Assembly (NCBI RefSeq): GCF_014207185.1
Contig: NZ_JACHCP010000008.1
Span: 124,001-188,000, forward strand
DNA: 64,000 nucleotides
From: Rhodanobacter sp. A1T4
GTDB taxonomy: Bacteria; Pseudomonadota; Gammaproteobacteria; Xanthomonadales; Rhodanobacteraceae
Reading direction: 5' to 3'
The notes beneath the pieces are model-generated. The model saw only the letters and a program-made list of their open reading frames with translations, ran no database searches and was not told the origin of the DNA. A program made the position numbers and the translations under genes. Below are positions 8,098-16,417 of the stretch, piece by piece. Numbering within the stretch: position 1 is the first letter of the stretch; each line of letters starts with the position of its first letter.

Positions 8098-9708
8098 ATG
8101 AGCATGCGGAAGGGAATTTGTGCATGGGGGGGCGTGCGTTGCCCGTTGGCGCTTGCCGTTGCATTTTTGTTGCCTGTTTACGCCACTGCGCAGGATGCAG
8201 CAAAAGGTGTGCCGACACCGGCACCGTCGACCTATCAGATCAACGAATATCTGGTGCGTGGCAATACGTTGCTCGGTGCCGTCGATATCGAAAAAACAGT
8301 AGAGCCTTTTCTTGGTCCGGGCCGCAGCATGACGGATGTGCACGCCGCGCGCGACGCGCTGCAAAAGCTGTATCAGTCGGCCGGGTATCAATCAGTCGTG
8401 GTGGAAATTCCGCCACAACAAGTGAAGGGTGGTGTCGTTTTGTTGAAGGTCTCGGAGAACGAGATCGGTCATGTGCGCGTCGTTGGCGCCAAATATCATT
8501 CGCCACAAGCCATTCGCGACGCGGTGCCTTCGCTCGCCGAAGGAACGGTGCCTAATTTCACCAACGTTCAACAACAATTGACCGATCTCAATCGACAGCC
8601 TGGGCGGCAAGTCGTTCCGGTACTCAGTCCCGGTAGCCTGCCCCAGACGATGGATGTGACACTGAAGGTCGATGACAGCAATCCGCTGCATGGCAGCGTC
8701 GAAGTCGATAACGATCACAGCGCCGATACGCCCGATTTGCGCACGATCGCCAACATCCGTTACGACAATCTCTGGCAGCTGGGCCATACCATTTCGGCGT
8801 CCTATATCGTAGCGCCGCAGGATCGAAGCGCGACGGAGGTCTATGCGCTCTCCTATTTGGCGCCACTCAGCAGCGACTGGAGTTTGCTCGGTTCGGGATA
8901 TAAGTCCAACAGCAACGCCAACACATTGGGCGGTACCACCGTACTGGGCAAGGGCGAAGCGTTCAGTTTGCAGGCGACCCTGCAGTTGTCAGCACTGGGC
9001 CAATACACGCAGTCGGTGTCGTTTGGCGTTAGCCGCAAGCACTTTGACCAGAACATCACGCTCGGCGGCGAGACTGAAAAAGCGCCCCTGACTTACGTTC
9101 CGCTGACGCTTGCTTACACCGGTCAACATGTTGGCGAAAAATCGACAACCGGCTTCACCCTTGCCGGAAATTTCGGCCTGCGCGGGGCGGGAAGCGAAAA
9201 CTCGGCCTTCGACAATCAACGTTTCAACGCGCGCGACAACTTCGCGTACCTGCATGCCGACTTCAATTACTCGCGCCTATTCACCGGCGACTACTCACTG
9301 GTCACGCGTTTCAGCGGTCAAGTGGCGGATGCGCCATTGGTATCGAGCGAACAATTTGCCGCCGGTGGCGAAACCACCGTGCGCGGTTACTTATCAGCCG
9401 AAGAGACCGCCGACACCGGTGGCGTCGGTTCCATTGAACTGCGCAGTCCATCCATCAATGCATGGTTGGGTAGCTTTGCCAACGATTGGCGCTTCCATGC
9501 CTTTTTCGATGGCGCGCACCTTCAGTTGATCGATCCGCTACCGGGACAGCGCGGGCGCTTCACGCTGCTGAGTACGGGCGTTGGTACGCGCTTCACCGTG
9601 TTTCATTACTTGGATGGCCAAGTCGAATACGCCTATCCGCTCAGAAATGGCGTGCAGACCAAGGCGCATGACGGGCAACTCCTTTTCAGCGTCAAGGCTG
9701 GGCTCTAA
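8098..9708 (+). CDS. Two-partner secretion outer-membrane transporter (TpsB, FhaC/ShlB family)
   Basis: 536 residues. Signal peptide about 1-31 (LALAVAFLLPVYATA). A POTRA domain spans about 46-122 (YQINEYLVRGNTLL ... LQKLYQSAGYQSVVVEIP) and a second POTRA-like stretch about 124-190. Residues 195-536 form the 16-strand ShlB/FhaC barrel, with the family VRGY motif of loop L6 at 428-431 (GGETTVRGY). The protein moves one linked exoprotein, here the haemagglutinin at 16415, from periplasm to surface. The usual C-terminal Phe of barrel proteins is absent (ends SVKAGL). Start 8098 or 8104 are both plausible; AGGG and GAGG precede them at good spacing. It heads the operon of secretion genes to 16226. 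Confidence 0.9.
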   Translation: MSMRKGICAWGGVRCPLALAVAFLLPVYATAQDAAKGVPTPAPSTYQINEYLVRGNTLLGAVDIEKTVEPFLGPGRSMTDVHAARDALQKLYQSAGYQSVVVEIPPQQVKGGVVLLKVSENEIGHVRVVGAKYHSPQAIRDAVPSLAEGTVPNFTNVQQQLTDLNRQPGRQVVPVLSPGSLPQTMDVTLKVDDSNPLHGSVEVDNDHSADTPDLRTIANIRYDNLWQLGHTISASYIVAPQDRSATEVYALSYLAPLSSDWSLLGSGYKSNSNANTLGGTTVLGKGEAFSLQATLQLSALGQYTQSVSFGVSRKHFDQNITLGGETEKAPLTYVPLTLAYTGQHVGEKSTTGFTLAGNFGLRGAGSENSAFDNQRFNARDNFAYLHADFNYSRLFTGDYSLVTRFSGQVADAPLVSSEQFAAGGETTVRGYLSAEETADTGGVGSIELRSPSINAWLGSFANDWRFHAFFDGAHLQLIDPLPGQRGRFTLLSTGVGTRFTVFHYLDGQVEYAYPLRNGVQTKAHDGQLLFSVKAGL

Positions 9709-9761
9709 GAAGTCTCGACACCGTAAATACATCGCCACATTCGGACAGAGGTTCACTGACC

Positions 9762-11573
9762 ATGCGTTACCTGATCTTTGCATGCGCGCTTCTTCTCGCG
9801 CTGATGCCGCGGCTGAGCACTGCAACCGACACGTCGTGGTGGAACGACGATTGGTCATACCGCAAACCAATCACGATTGATACCACGGCGAAGGGAGCGG
9901 ACCTGGCCCAATCGGCGGGCCGTATGCCATTGCTCATTCGGCTGCATCCGGGCAACTTCCAATTTGACGGTGTGACAAAGACAGGAACTGATCTTCGCTT
10001 TGTCGCCAGTGACGGCAAGACGCCGCTCAACTATCAGATCGAAAGCTTCGACCCGGTCATGGGTGTGGCGCAAATCTGGCTGGATGTTCCCGAACTGCCG
10101 GCCAGTGGTCAGCAAACCGTATGGATGTATTACGGCAACGACAAGGCACCCGCGCTGAGCAGCGGAGCGGCGACGTTCGATGCCGACTACACGCTTGTGT
10201 ACCACTTTGACGATAAGACTGGCACTGCGCCGAAAGACGCGACCGCCTATAGCAACAACGTCGTCGGCGGAACTCCTCGCATTGTTGATGGCGGCGTCAT
10301 CGGAAGCGCTGCGCGTTTCGAGGGGTCAACTGTGCTGACACTTCCGGGTAGCGCGTCGCTGAACACGACGCAAGGTGGCAGCTTCACGTTCAGTGCCTGG
10401 ATCAAGCTTGACGCGTTACCAACCACACAGACGTTGTTGTACGGCCATCGACAGGATGGTAAGGCACTCCTTATCGGCATCAACGCCGGCGCGCCTTTCG
10501 TTGAAGTGGACGGTGACCAGCCGCAGCGCAGTGTCGCGGGCACTCCACTGAAGCCTGCGGTGTGGACTCACCTTGCCGTCACTGCGAACGGCAACGATGT
10601 CGTGCTGTATGTCGACGGTAAGCGCTACGCCAATCTGTCCGCGACGTTGCCCGCATTGAATGCCGGCGCGACGATCGGCGGTGACCTTGCCAACCTCAGT
10701 ACAACTGCAGTGCCTTACGCCTCGTTCGTGGGGCAGATGGACGAGGTCAGACTTTCGCGTGTCGCGCGTTCGCCGGTTCTCATCGCAGCCGATGCACTTT
10801 CCCAGGGCGCTGAATCAAAGCTGGTTGCTTATGGCGAAGACGAGAAGAAATCTGGATTCGGTTTTGGTTACTTCGGCATCATCGTCAAGTCAGTCACGGT
10901 CGATGCGTGGGTGGTCATCGGCGCACTGATGATCATGGCCCTGATCTCCTGGGTGGTGATGTGGCAGCGCGGGCGTTATGTGTCGCTGGTGTCTAACGCC
11001 AACGATCGTTTCCTGCGCCGTTTTAGAGAGCTCGGTGGCGATCTGCTGGGACTTGCTGACGGAAAGGTGACCCCGAGTGAGCAGCGGGGGCTCATGGGTT
11101 CCTCGCTTTACCGACTGTATGAAACCGGCGCCAAAGAAGTGTGGCGTCGCCGCGATAGCCATGGCCGACTCGTGATCGCAAGCGAGTCCATCGAGGCCAT
11201 TCGGGCGGTGATGGATTCGACGCTGGTGCGCGAAAACCAGGCATTGTCGCGTTCGATGGTGATGTTGACGATTGCCATCTCCGGCGGTCCCTTCCTCGGC
11301 CTGCTCGGCACGGTCGTCGGCGTCATGATCACGTTCGCCGCCATCGCCGCCGCCGGTGACGTCAACATCAACGCGATCGCACCAGGTATCTCTGCCGCGT
11401 TGCTCGCGACGGTAGCCGGCTTGTTCGTCGCGATCCCTGCGCTGTTTGGCTACAACTACCTGTTGACGCGCAACAAGTCAGTGACCGCGAACATGCAGGT
11501 ATTCGTGGACGAGTTTGTTACGCGCCTCGCGGAGCTTCACCGCGCCATCGATCAATCCACTGTTGATGGTTAG
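9762..11573 (+). CDS. MotA/TolQ/ExbB-family proton channel with DUF2341 and LamG-like periplasmic domain
   Basis: 603 residues, about 2.5 times the length of ordinary ExbB. After a signal peptide (1-21) comes a DUF2341-like domain (WWNDDWSYRKPITID ... TDLRFVASDGKTPLNYQIE ... VWMYYGN, about 25-130), then a concanavalin-A/LamG-like domain (about 145-335: VYHFDD, GSFTFSAWIKLDALPTTQTL, WTHLAVTANGNDVVLYVDGK, QMDEVRLSRVARSP). TM1 is about 380-398 (DAWVVIGALMIMALISWVVM). The last two ExbB helices lie at about 497-573 (SGGPFLGLLGTVVGVMITF ... GISAALLATVAGLFVAIPAL), with the conserved GLLGTVxG and AL-x-AT-x-GL-x-A motifs. The ExbB core with ExbD should form the proton-driven stator for TonB; the long extracytoplasmic lectin-like part is the unusual addition and may bind glycan or the exoprotein. 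Confidence 0.85.
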   Translation: MRYLIFACALLLALMPRLSTATDTSWWNDDWSYRKPITIDTTAKGADLAQSAGRMPLLIRLHPGNFQFDGVTKTGTDLRFVASDGKTPLNYQIESFDPVMGVAQIWLDVPELPASGQQTVWMYYGNDKAPALSSGAATFDADYTLVYHFDDKTGTAPKDATAYSNNVVGGTPRIVDGGVIGSAARFEGSTVLTLPGSASLNTTQGGSFTFSAWIKLDALPTTQTLLYGHRQDGKALLIGINAGAPFVEVDGDQPQRSVAGTPLKPAVWTHLAVTANGNDVVLYVDGKRYANLSATLPALNAGATIGGDLANLSTTAVPYASFVGQMDEVRLSRVARSPVLIAADALSQGAESKLVAYGEDEKKSGFGFGYFGIIVKSVTVDAWVVIGALMIMALISWVVMWQRGRYVSLVSNANDRFLRRFRELGGDLLGLADGKVTPSEQRGLMGSSLYRLYETGAKEVWRRRDSHGRLVIASESIEAIRAVMDSTLVRENQALSRSMVMLTIAISGGPFLGLLGTVVGVMITFAAIAAAGDVNINAIAPGISAALLATVAGLFVAIPALFGYNYLLTRNKSVTANMQVFVDEFVTRLAELHRAIDQSTVDG

Positions 11574-11584
11574 GAGAAACGCAC

Positions 11585-11989
11585 ATGCGAGCCCAGGAAG
11601 AAGACAAGCCCTACGACGATATCAACATCACGCCGATGCTCGATCTGGCCTATGTGCTGTTGGTGATCTTCATCATCATGACTACTGCGGCGGTGCAAGG
11701 CGTCAAAGTCAATCTGCCCAAGGCTAGCGCGTCCGTCAGCCTGGCCAAGGCACAGACCAAAGCGATCACGGTGTCGGAGAGTGGACAGATCTTTCTGGAC
11801 GCCTTTCCGGTGACGATCGATGAGCTGGAGCAGCGGCTGCGCCAGCAGAAGGCGCTCACGCCGGATTTCCCCGTCATCGTCAAGGGTGACTCGAATGTCC
11901 AATACCAGAAAGTGGTGGACATCCTTGACCTGTTACGTCGCCTCGATCTCTCGCAGGTCGGGCTCGTGACTGGCAAAAAGTCCAACTGA
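11585..11989 (+). CDS. exbD: ExbD/TolR-family stator protein
   Basis: 134 residues with the family layout: short cytoplasmic N-terminus, INITPMLDLAYVLLVIFIIM membrane helix (about 13-33) with the conserved proton-carrying Asp in TPMLD, then a periplasmic domain (ITVSESGQIFLDAFPVTIDELEQRL ... VIVKGDSNVQYQKVVDILDLLR). It should assemble with the upstream ExbB-like channel. It starts 11 bases after that gene behind TAGGAGAAAC and is followed 15 bases later by tonB, so the three motor genes are surely co-transcribed. Confidence 0.92.
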   Translation: MRAQEEDKPYDDINITPMLDLAYVLLVIFIIMTTAAVQGVKVNLPKASASVSLAKAQTKAITVSESGQIFLDAFPVTIDELEQRLRQQKALTPDFPVIVKGDSNVQYQKVVDILDLLRRLDLSQVGLVTGKKSN

Positions 11990-12004
11990 CCCCGGAGCGC
12001 TGTG

Positions 12005-12682
12005 ATGCATGAGTCCGGGTATCCAGAGCAATCGCGTTGGCGCCAGTGGCGTGGGCGCATCATCGCGCTTGCGGCGGTGTTTATTGCTGCGTGGCTGATC
12101 TGGACGTTTGCCCGCCATCAAGTAGGCGTTCGCAAAGAAGCGCCGCGCATCGCAACGATTACGCCATTGCCGCCACCGCCTCCGCCAACCAAAGAAAAGC
12201 CGCCCGAACCCAAGAAGCTCGAAGAAGTCAAACAGGAGTTGCCCAAGCCAAACGAACCGGCCAAGCCGGTCGAGGCGCCGAAACAGGCACCCGATGTCGC
12301 CAAGCAAGTGAGCATCGATGCACCGGCACAGGCAGGCAACGACTCGTTCAACATCGCTGCCGGCGACGGTGGCGGCATGGTCGGCAGCAATGGCGGCAGT
12401 GGCGTGGGCGGTTCGTCCTACGAGCAATATTTGGGCTACGCGCTGCAAGAAGCGATTCAACGCGATGACCGCACGCGAAGGCTGATCTTTGACGTGCACG
12501 CGAGGCTATGGCTGTCCACCGATGGCAGTGTTACGCGTATCGAGCTGATCAATTCCAGCGGCATACAGGCCACCGATAACGCGCTACTCGACGTACTGCG
12601 TGGCCTGCACATCGACACGCCACCGCCGCCAAGCCTGAGCATGCCGGTGCGCGTTGCGATGCGCGGCCATCGACCGGGATGA
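12005..12682 (+). CDS. tonB: TonB-like energy transducer
   Basis: 225 residues. One N-terminal anchor (RIIALAAVFIAAWLIWTF, about 18-36), then the proline/lysine-rich spacer typical of TonB (PLPPPPPPTKEKPPEPKK, followed by KPNEPAKPVEAPKQ), a Gly-rich linker (GDGGGMVGSNGGSG) and a C-terminal TonB domain of about 85 residues (RLIFDVHARLWLSTDGSVTR, then SSGIQATDNALLDVLRGLH). ATG 12005 has GGAG seven bases upstream; the preceding GTG is less favoured. TonB normally couples the ExbBD proton motor to outer-membrane receptors. No TonB-dependent receptor gene is in this window, and the operon's barrel proteins are TpsB and a porin, so its outer-membrane partner is an open question. Confidence 0.88.
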   Translation: MHESGYPEQSRWRQWRGRIIALAAVFIAAWLIWTFARHQVGVRKEAPRIATITPLPPPPPPTKEKPPEPKKLEEVKQELPKPNEPAKPVEAPKQAPDVAKQVSIDAPAQAGNDSFNIAAGDGGGMVGSNGGSGVGGSSYEQYLGYALQEAIQRDDRTRRLIFDVHARLWLSTDGSVTRIELINSSGIQATDNALLDVLRGLHIDTPPPPSLSMPVRVAMRGHRPG

Positions 12683-12745
12683 ATACAGCATTGCCACACT
12701 TTTCTCATTGAGCACGATCGCCGCGTAACCGTATTGGAGAATCTG

Positions 12746-14500
12746 ATGAAGTCTAAAATTGCCGCCCGAGATCCCCGACGTCTACGCCGGGGATTGCTGT
12801 GTCTATCCATCGGCCTCCTGCTGAGTGGCGCAGCTGTTTCGGTCTTCGCCCAAGATGCCGCCGCGCCGTCGCCAAATGCAACGGTCAATCTCATTCGACT
12901 CATGGTGAAGCGAGGCTTGATCACCCAGGCCGATGCGGATGGCTTGCTTGCGCAGGCCAATACAGAAGCTGCACAGGCACGCAGCGCTGTTTCTGCAGCG
13001 CCCCCATCCGATGGCGCGCAGCCGGGTGATGTGCGTGTTGCATACGTGCCGGAAAGTGTGCGCAACGAAATACGCGATCAAGTCAAGCAAGAAGTGGTTG
13101 CGCAAGCCAAGACCGAACATTGGGCCACGCCTAACGCGATACCCGAATGGCTTGACCGTATCAGTTGGTATGGCGACGTGCATGTGCGCGACGAATCGTG
13201 GTTTTACAGCCGAAACAACTCCCCGTACTTCATCGATTACGGTGCGTTCAATCGCAATGGCCCGTTCGACATCAACAGCATCACGCAGGGCGCGAATCCG
13301 CCCATTCTCAATTCCCAGCAGGATCGCCTGAATATGCTGCGTCTGCAGGCTCACCTGGGCGTTGCAGTGAAACTGGGCGACACGGTAACCGCAGGTGTTC
13401 GCGTCGGCTCGGGTAGCGACGACAACCCGGTGTCCACCACACAGACGTTGGGCGGCGGCTTGACCAAGAAGGACCTTTGGTTGGATCAAGCCTGGATTCG
13501 CTGGCAGCCCACCGATTGGGGTTCGCTCACGGCTGGCCGTATGGCGCAGCCGTTTGTGGTGTCGGATCTTATTTATTCGACTGAGCTGAATTTCGATGGC
13601 GTTGCGGGCCACTTCGATCTGCCCTTTACGGATAGTCTCAACTCGTTCGCAACGGTTGGCGCATTTCCTATTGAATACACCTCCTCTGACTCACCGTCGG
13701 AGGCGTTTGGTTACGACAAGAACGTGAGCAATGAAAAGTGGATGACGGCCGCTCAAATAGGTGCAACATGGAAGATCGATAACGATACCCAATTTAAGTC
13801 GGCGCTGGCCTACTACTACTTCGACCACATGCGCGGCGAGCTCTCTTCACCGTGCGCCCTTTACACCGGGATCAACTATTGCAGTACGGATGACACAGCA
13901 CCGCAGTACATGCAAAAGGGCAACACCGTATTCTTGATACGCGACATCATCCCGGACCCTTCATCGCCGAGCAATTACGCACAGCCGCAATTTGTCGGCC
14001 TCTCTTACAACTATCACGTTGCCGATTTCTACAACCAGCTCGACTTCAAGTTAGGTGAGACGTCGGTCCGTCTCCAGGCAGACTATGCACGCAATATGGC
14101 CTACCACGAAAGCGACGCTTTGAATCGGTATCCCGGTGGCTTGGGCCAACCTATCAACAACTATCAAAGCGGTGCAACGGCAACCACTCAGGGTCCCTAC
14201 AAAAGCGGGCCGGTTGCGTGGTTGGTGCGCGGCATTGTCGGCACGCCGCATCCCATGGAAGCCAACGAATGGAACATCGCGCTCGGCTACAAGTACGTAC
14301 AGCCCGATTCGATGCTCGATGGTCTGACAGACGCGAACTTCGACCTTGGCGGCACCAACAACAAAGGCTTCATTTTCACCGCCGACTACGGCATTGCACC
14401 GCGTACCTGGCTATCGGCTCGCTATTACGATGCCAAGCAGGTGTACGGCCCACCCTTGGCCATCGATGTGTTGCAGATTGAGCTCAGCACGAAATTCTGA
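12746..14500 (+). CDS. Putative outer-membrane porin
   Basis: 584 residues from an ATG six bases after GGAG. Signal peptide about 1-35 (GLLCLSIGLLLSGAAVSVFAQ). An N-terminal helical stretch (TVNLIRLMVKRGLITQADADGLLAQANTEAAQARSA) is the usual leader of the putative-porin family, followed by a beta-barrel with alternating aromatic strands (WYGDVHVRDESWFYS, WIRWQPTDWGSLTAGRMAQPF, NIALGYKYVQPD, ARYYDAKQVYGPP). It ends in IELSTKF, giving the C-terminal Phe recognised by the Bam machinery. Inside this operon it may be an exit or accessory barrel of the secretion system, or the partner of the local TonB; both ideas are inference. Confidence 0.75.
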   Translation: MKSKIAARDPRRLRRGLLCLSIGLLLSGAAVSVFAQDAAAPSPNATVNLIRLMVKRGLITQADADGLLAQANTEAAQARSAVSAAPPSDGAQPGDVRVAYVPESVRNEIRDQVKQEVVAQAKTEHWATPNAIPEWLDRISWYGDVHVRDESWFYSRNNSPYFIDYGAFNRNGPFDINSITQGANPPILNSQQDRLNMLRLQAHLGVAVKLGDTVTAGVRVGSGSDDNPVSTTQTLGGGLTKKDLWLDQAWIRWQPTDWGSLTAGRMAQPFVVSDLIYSTELNFDGVAGHFDLPFTDSLNSFATVGAFPIEYTSSDSPSEAFGYDKNVSNEKWMTAAQIGATWKIDNDTQFKSALAYYYFDHMRGELSSPCALYTGINYCSTDDTAPQYMQKGNTVFLIRDIIPDPSSPSNYAQPQFVGLSYNYHVADFYNQLDFKLGETSVRLQADYARNMAYHESDALNRYPGGLGQPINNYQSGATATTQGPYKSGPVAWLVRGIVGTPHPMEANEWNIALGYKYVQPDSMLDGLTDANFDLGGTNNKGFIFTADYGIAPRTWLSARYYDAKQVYGPPLAIDVLQIELSTKF

Positions 14501-14507
14501 GGATCGA

Positions 14508-15137
14508 ATGATGAAGCGCTTCGTGATTTCATTAAGCATCCTATGCTTGCTGATGCTTACACATCCCGCCACGGCCCAAACCCTGGAGGAGCAGTTGCGC
14601 GGCCAACTCAGCGACACACGCAGCCAGCTACAGAATCTTCAGGACCAACAAGCGCAATGGCAGGCGCAGAAGGCTACATTGGAGCAGGAGCGCGATGAGG
14701 CACGCAAGGCGTTGGCGGCAGCGAAAAATGAGCTGGCAAGCAAGCAATCACTCGCCGGGCGCGACGCATCGGAACTGACTCGTGAACACGCCGCGCGAGC
14801 GGCAGACGACGCAACGTTGCAACAACAACACCAGACACTTGCTCAGTTGAAAGTGCAGATGCAAGCGCAGGATGCAAGTGAAGCCGATCTGACCAGCCAA
14901 TTGAAAGTGGCGCAAGGCCAGGTAACCACATGTACTGCGAAAAACGTCCAGCTATACAAGGTGGGTAGCGAAATTCTCGATGCGTACAGTCATATAAATG
15001 TGCGCACGGTTTTATCCAGCCGCGAGCCGTTCGCTCAATCGTCGCGAGTCAAGCTGGAAAACGCGGCGCAAGGGTATGGCGATCAGCTGTACGAACAACG
15101 CTACGACCCCAATGCGGTGAGTACGAAGAAGCCGTGA
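14508..15137 (+). CDS. Periplasmic coiled-coil protein of unknown function
   Basis: 209 residues, starting seven bases after the porin stop behind TGAGGA (14511 is an equally possible ATG). A signal peptide (ISLSILCLLMLTHPATAQ) is followed by a long, Gln/Ala-rich coiled coil of about 130 residues (heptads such as LRGQLSDTRSQLQNLQDQQAQ) and a C-terminal segment with one Cys (VTTCTAKNVQLYKVGSEILDAY). I do not recognise a named family. Placement between a porin and an OmpH-like chaperone suggests an envelope scaffold or holdase for the secreted adhesin, but nothing in the sequence proves it. Confidence 0.65.
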   Translation: MMKRFVISLSILCLLMLTHPATAQTLEEQLRGQLSDTRSQLQNLQDQQAQWQAQKATLEQERDEARKALAAAKNELASKQSLAGRDASELTREHAARAADDATLQQQHQTLAQLKVQMQAQDASEADLTSQLKVAQGQVTTCTAKNVQLYKVGSEILDAYSHINVRTVLSSREPFAQSSRVKLENAAQGYGDQLYEQRYDPNAVSTKKP

Positions 15138-15213
15138 TGACGCCGTTGTAATGCAACGACTCAAAGCGCATTTTTGTTCACTATTCAAACCAGTGTTTCC
15201 ACGAGGGTATGCC

Positions 15214-15825
15214 ATGCGTTTCGATATCACTTTGTTGATGGTTGCCAGCGTAATTTTTGGCAGTACGTCGGTATCGCCTGCGCATGCCCAGAACAGCGCG
15301 AGCCAATCATCAAGCGGTCCGGCCGTCGCAGGGGTCTGTTTGCTGTCTCGCGAGGCGATATTCGCCAATGCCAAGATCGGCAAGGCAGCTTCCGCGCGAT
15401 TGAAGCAACTTTCCGATCAGGCGCAGGCCGAGCTCGATGGAGAACGAAAGCCGATTGATGCCGACGTACAGGCTTTCCGTTCGCAAGCTGCGTCGCTAAG
15501 CCCCGATCAGCGTCAGGCGCGCGAGCAGGCCTTGTCGCAACGTGTACAGACGATGCAGGCCCATGCCGCCACAGTCACCAAGCAAGTGGAAGCGACGCGC
15601 GTGAAAGTACTTGCTCGCATCGCGCAGGACGCGCAGCCGGTTATCAATAGCGTTTATCAAAGCAAAGGTTGCGGCTTGTTGCTCGATCGTAATGTTGTGC
15701 TGGGCGGCAACATGTCGAACGATTTGACGGCAGTGGTCGTGCAGGGTGTGGATGCGAAAGTCACGACGATCTCGTTCGACCTGGAAGCACCTCCGGCAGG
15801 CAATAACACGCGTTCGTCACCCTGA
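15214..15825 (+). CDS. OmpH/Skp-family periplasmic chaperone
   Basis: 203 residues from the ATG at 15214, seven bases after GAGGG. Signal peptide about 1-26 (VASVIFGSTSVSPAHAQ). The OmpH/Skp pattern follows: a beta-strand with a short lead (GVCLLSREAIFANAKIG), then KAASARLKQLSDQAQAELDG and a long helical hairpin (about 60-150) forming the tentacles, and a closing strand (GLLLDRNVVLGGNMSNDLTAVV). Skp proteins hold unfolded outer-membrane and secreted proteins in the periplasm. As a second, operon-borne copy next to a 4190-residue exoprotein it is probably dedicated to this system. Confidence 0.8.
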   Translation: MRFDITLLMVASVIFGSTSVSPAHAQNSASQSSSGPAVAGVCLLSREAIFANAKIGKAASARLKQLSDQAQAELDGERKPIDADVQAFRSQAASLSPDQRQAREQALSQRVQTMQAHAATVTKQVEATRVKVLARIAQDAQPVINSVYQSKGCGLLLDRNVVLGGNMSNDLTAVVVQGVDAKVTTISFDLEAPPAGNNTRSSP

Positions 15826-15848
15826 TTCGAACCGAGGTGGTATCGGCG

Positions 15849-16226
15849 ATGCGGATTCACGTCCACATACTGTGCCTACTTTGTGCGGCAGCGGCACCGG
15901 CAGTCGGGCAGGTCGAGCCCAGTGTCGATGTGCCGCCAGGCGTCGCTGCGTCGTGCGTAGACGTGAGCGTCAATGGTCACCAAGCGCTGTCTTACGATTG
16001 CCTCAATCGTCAATTGATGTCGGCGGACAACAGATCGCCGACCCGTCAAGCGAGCGAACTCGACGCCGTGACACGCGAACCGAGTAATCGCCAGGTCGGG
16101 CAGTTTAATTTTTCCGCACTGAGCAACCGGATGGGAAATCATCTCGGCCATTCAGTGACACCACAGCGACCACCACCAGCGCCGCCGCCAACAACGTTGT
16201 TTGGTTTTCCGATTGGCGTTCACTAG
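15849..16226 (+). CDS. Small secreted protein, unknown
   Basis: 125 residues. A signal peptide (ILCLLCAAAAPAVGQ) is followed by a mature region with two cysteines (ASCVDVSVNGHQALSYDCLN), a conserved-looking YDCLNRQL segment, and a proline-rich tail (TPQRPPPAPPPTTLFGFPIG). No family recognised. It is the last gene before the tpsA promoter element. GAGGTGG lies about ten bases before the chosen ATG; a GTG at 15837 is an alternative. Confidence 0.6.
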   Translation: MRIHVHILCLLCAAAAPAVGQVEPSVDVPPGVAASCVDVSVNGHQALSYDCLNRQLMSADNRSPTRQASELDAVTREPSNRQVGQFNFSALSNRMGNHLGHSVTPQRPPPAPPPTTLFGFPIGVH

Positions 16227-16310
16227 ACGTGAATGCTGACTTCCTATTGCCACAAATTCGCTCATGGCGCGACGTCATGCGAAACCGGTGTGAAACGAAA
16301 ACGACAGTGC

Positions 16311-16363
16311 ACATTAAATTTTGATGACATGGTTCAGTCGGTGTCGCAGACATCGGTCTAACC
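16311..16363 (+). promoter_or_regulatory. Candidate ECF-sigma promoter of tpsA
   Basis: Ungapped counterpart of the element at 7556-7608 (42 of 53 bases identical), with GGTTCAGTCG at 16331-16340 and GTCTA at 16356-16360. It ends about 50 bases before the GTG start, a normal promoter-to-start distance. Sharing one element between the transporter operon and the exoprotein gene fits co-control by the local sigma factor. Confidence 0.65.
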
Positions 16364-16399
16364 GCCGAAGGCTTGGCTTTGTGTTGTGCGACATACACC

Positions 16400-16417
16400 A
16401 GGGGATATGTTCTCGTG
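16400..16417 (+). promoter_or_regulatory. Ribosome binding site that fixes the tpsA start
   Basis: AGGGGAT at 16400-16406 lies eight bases before a GTG at 16415. A TTG 14 codons upstream is in frame but has no such site, and would place a charged, cysteine-bearing extension before the signal peptide. Confidence 0.55.

Noticed and set aside
7706..8101. 131-codon frame ending in ATGA overlap with tpsB
   Set aside because: No ribosome site, atypical composition and no family; the overlap alone is weak evidence, so it is kept only as a question under the long-leader finding.
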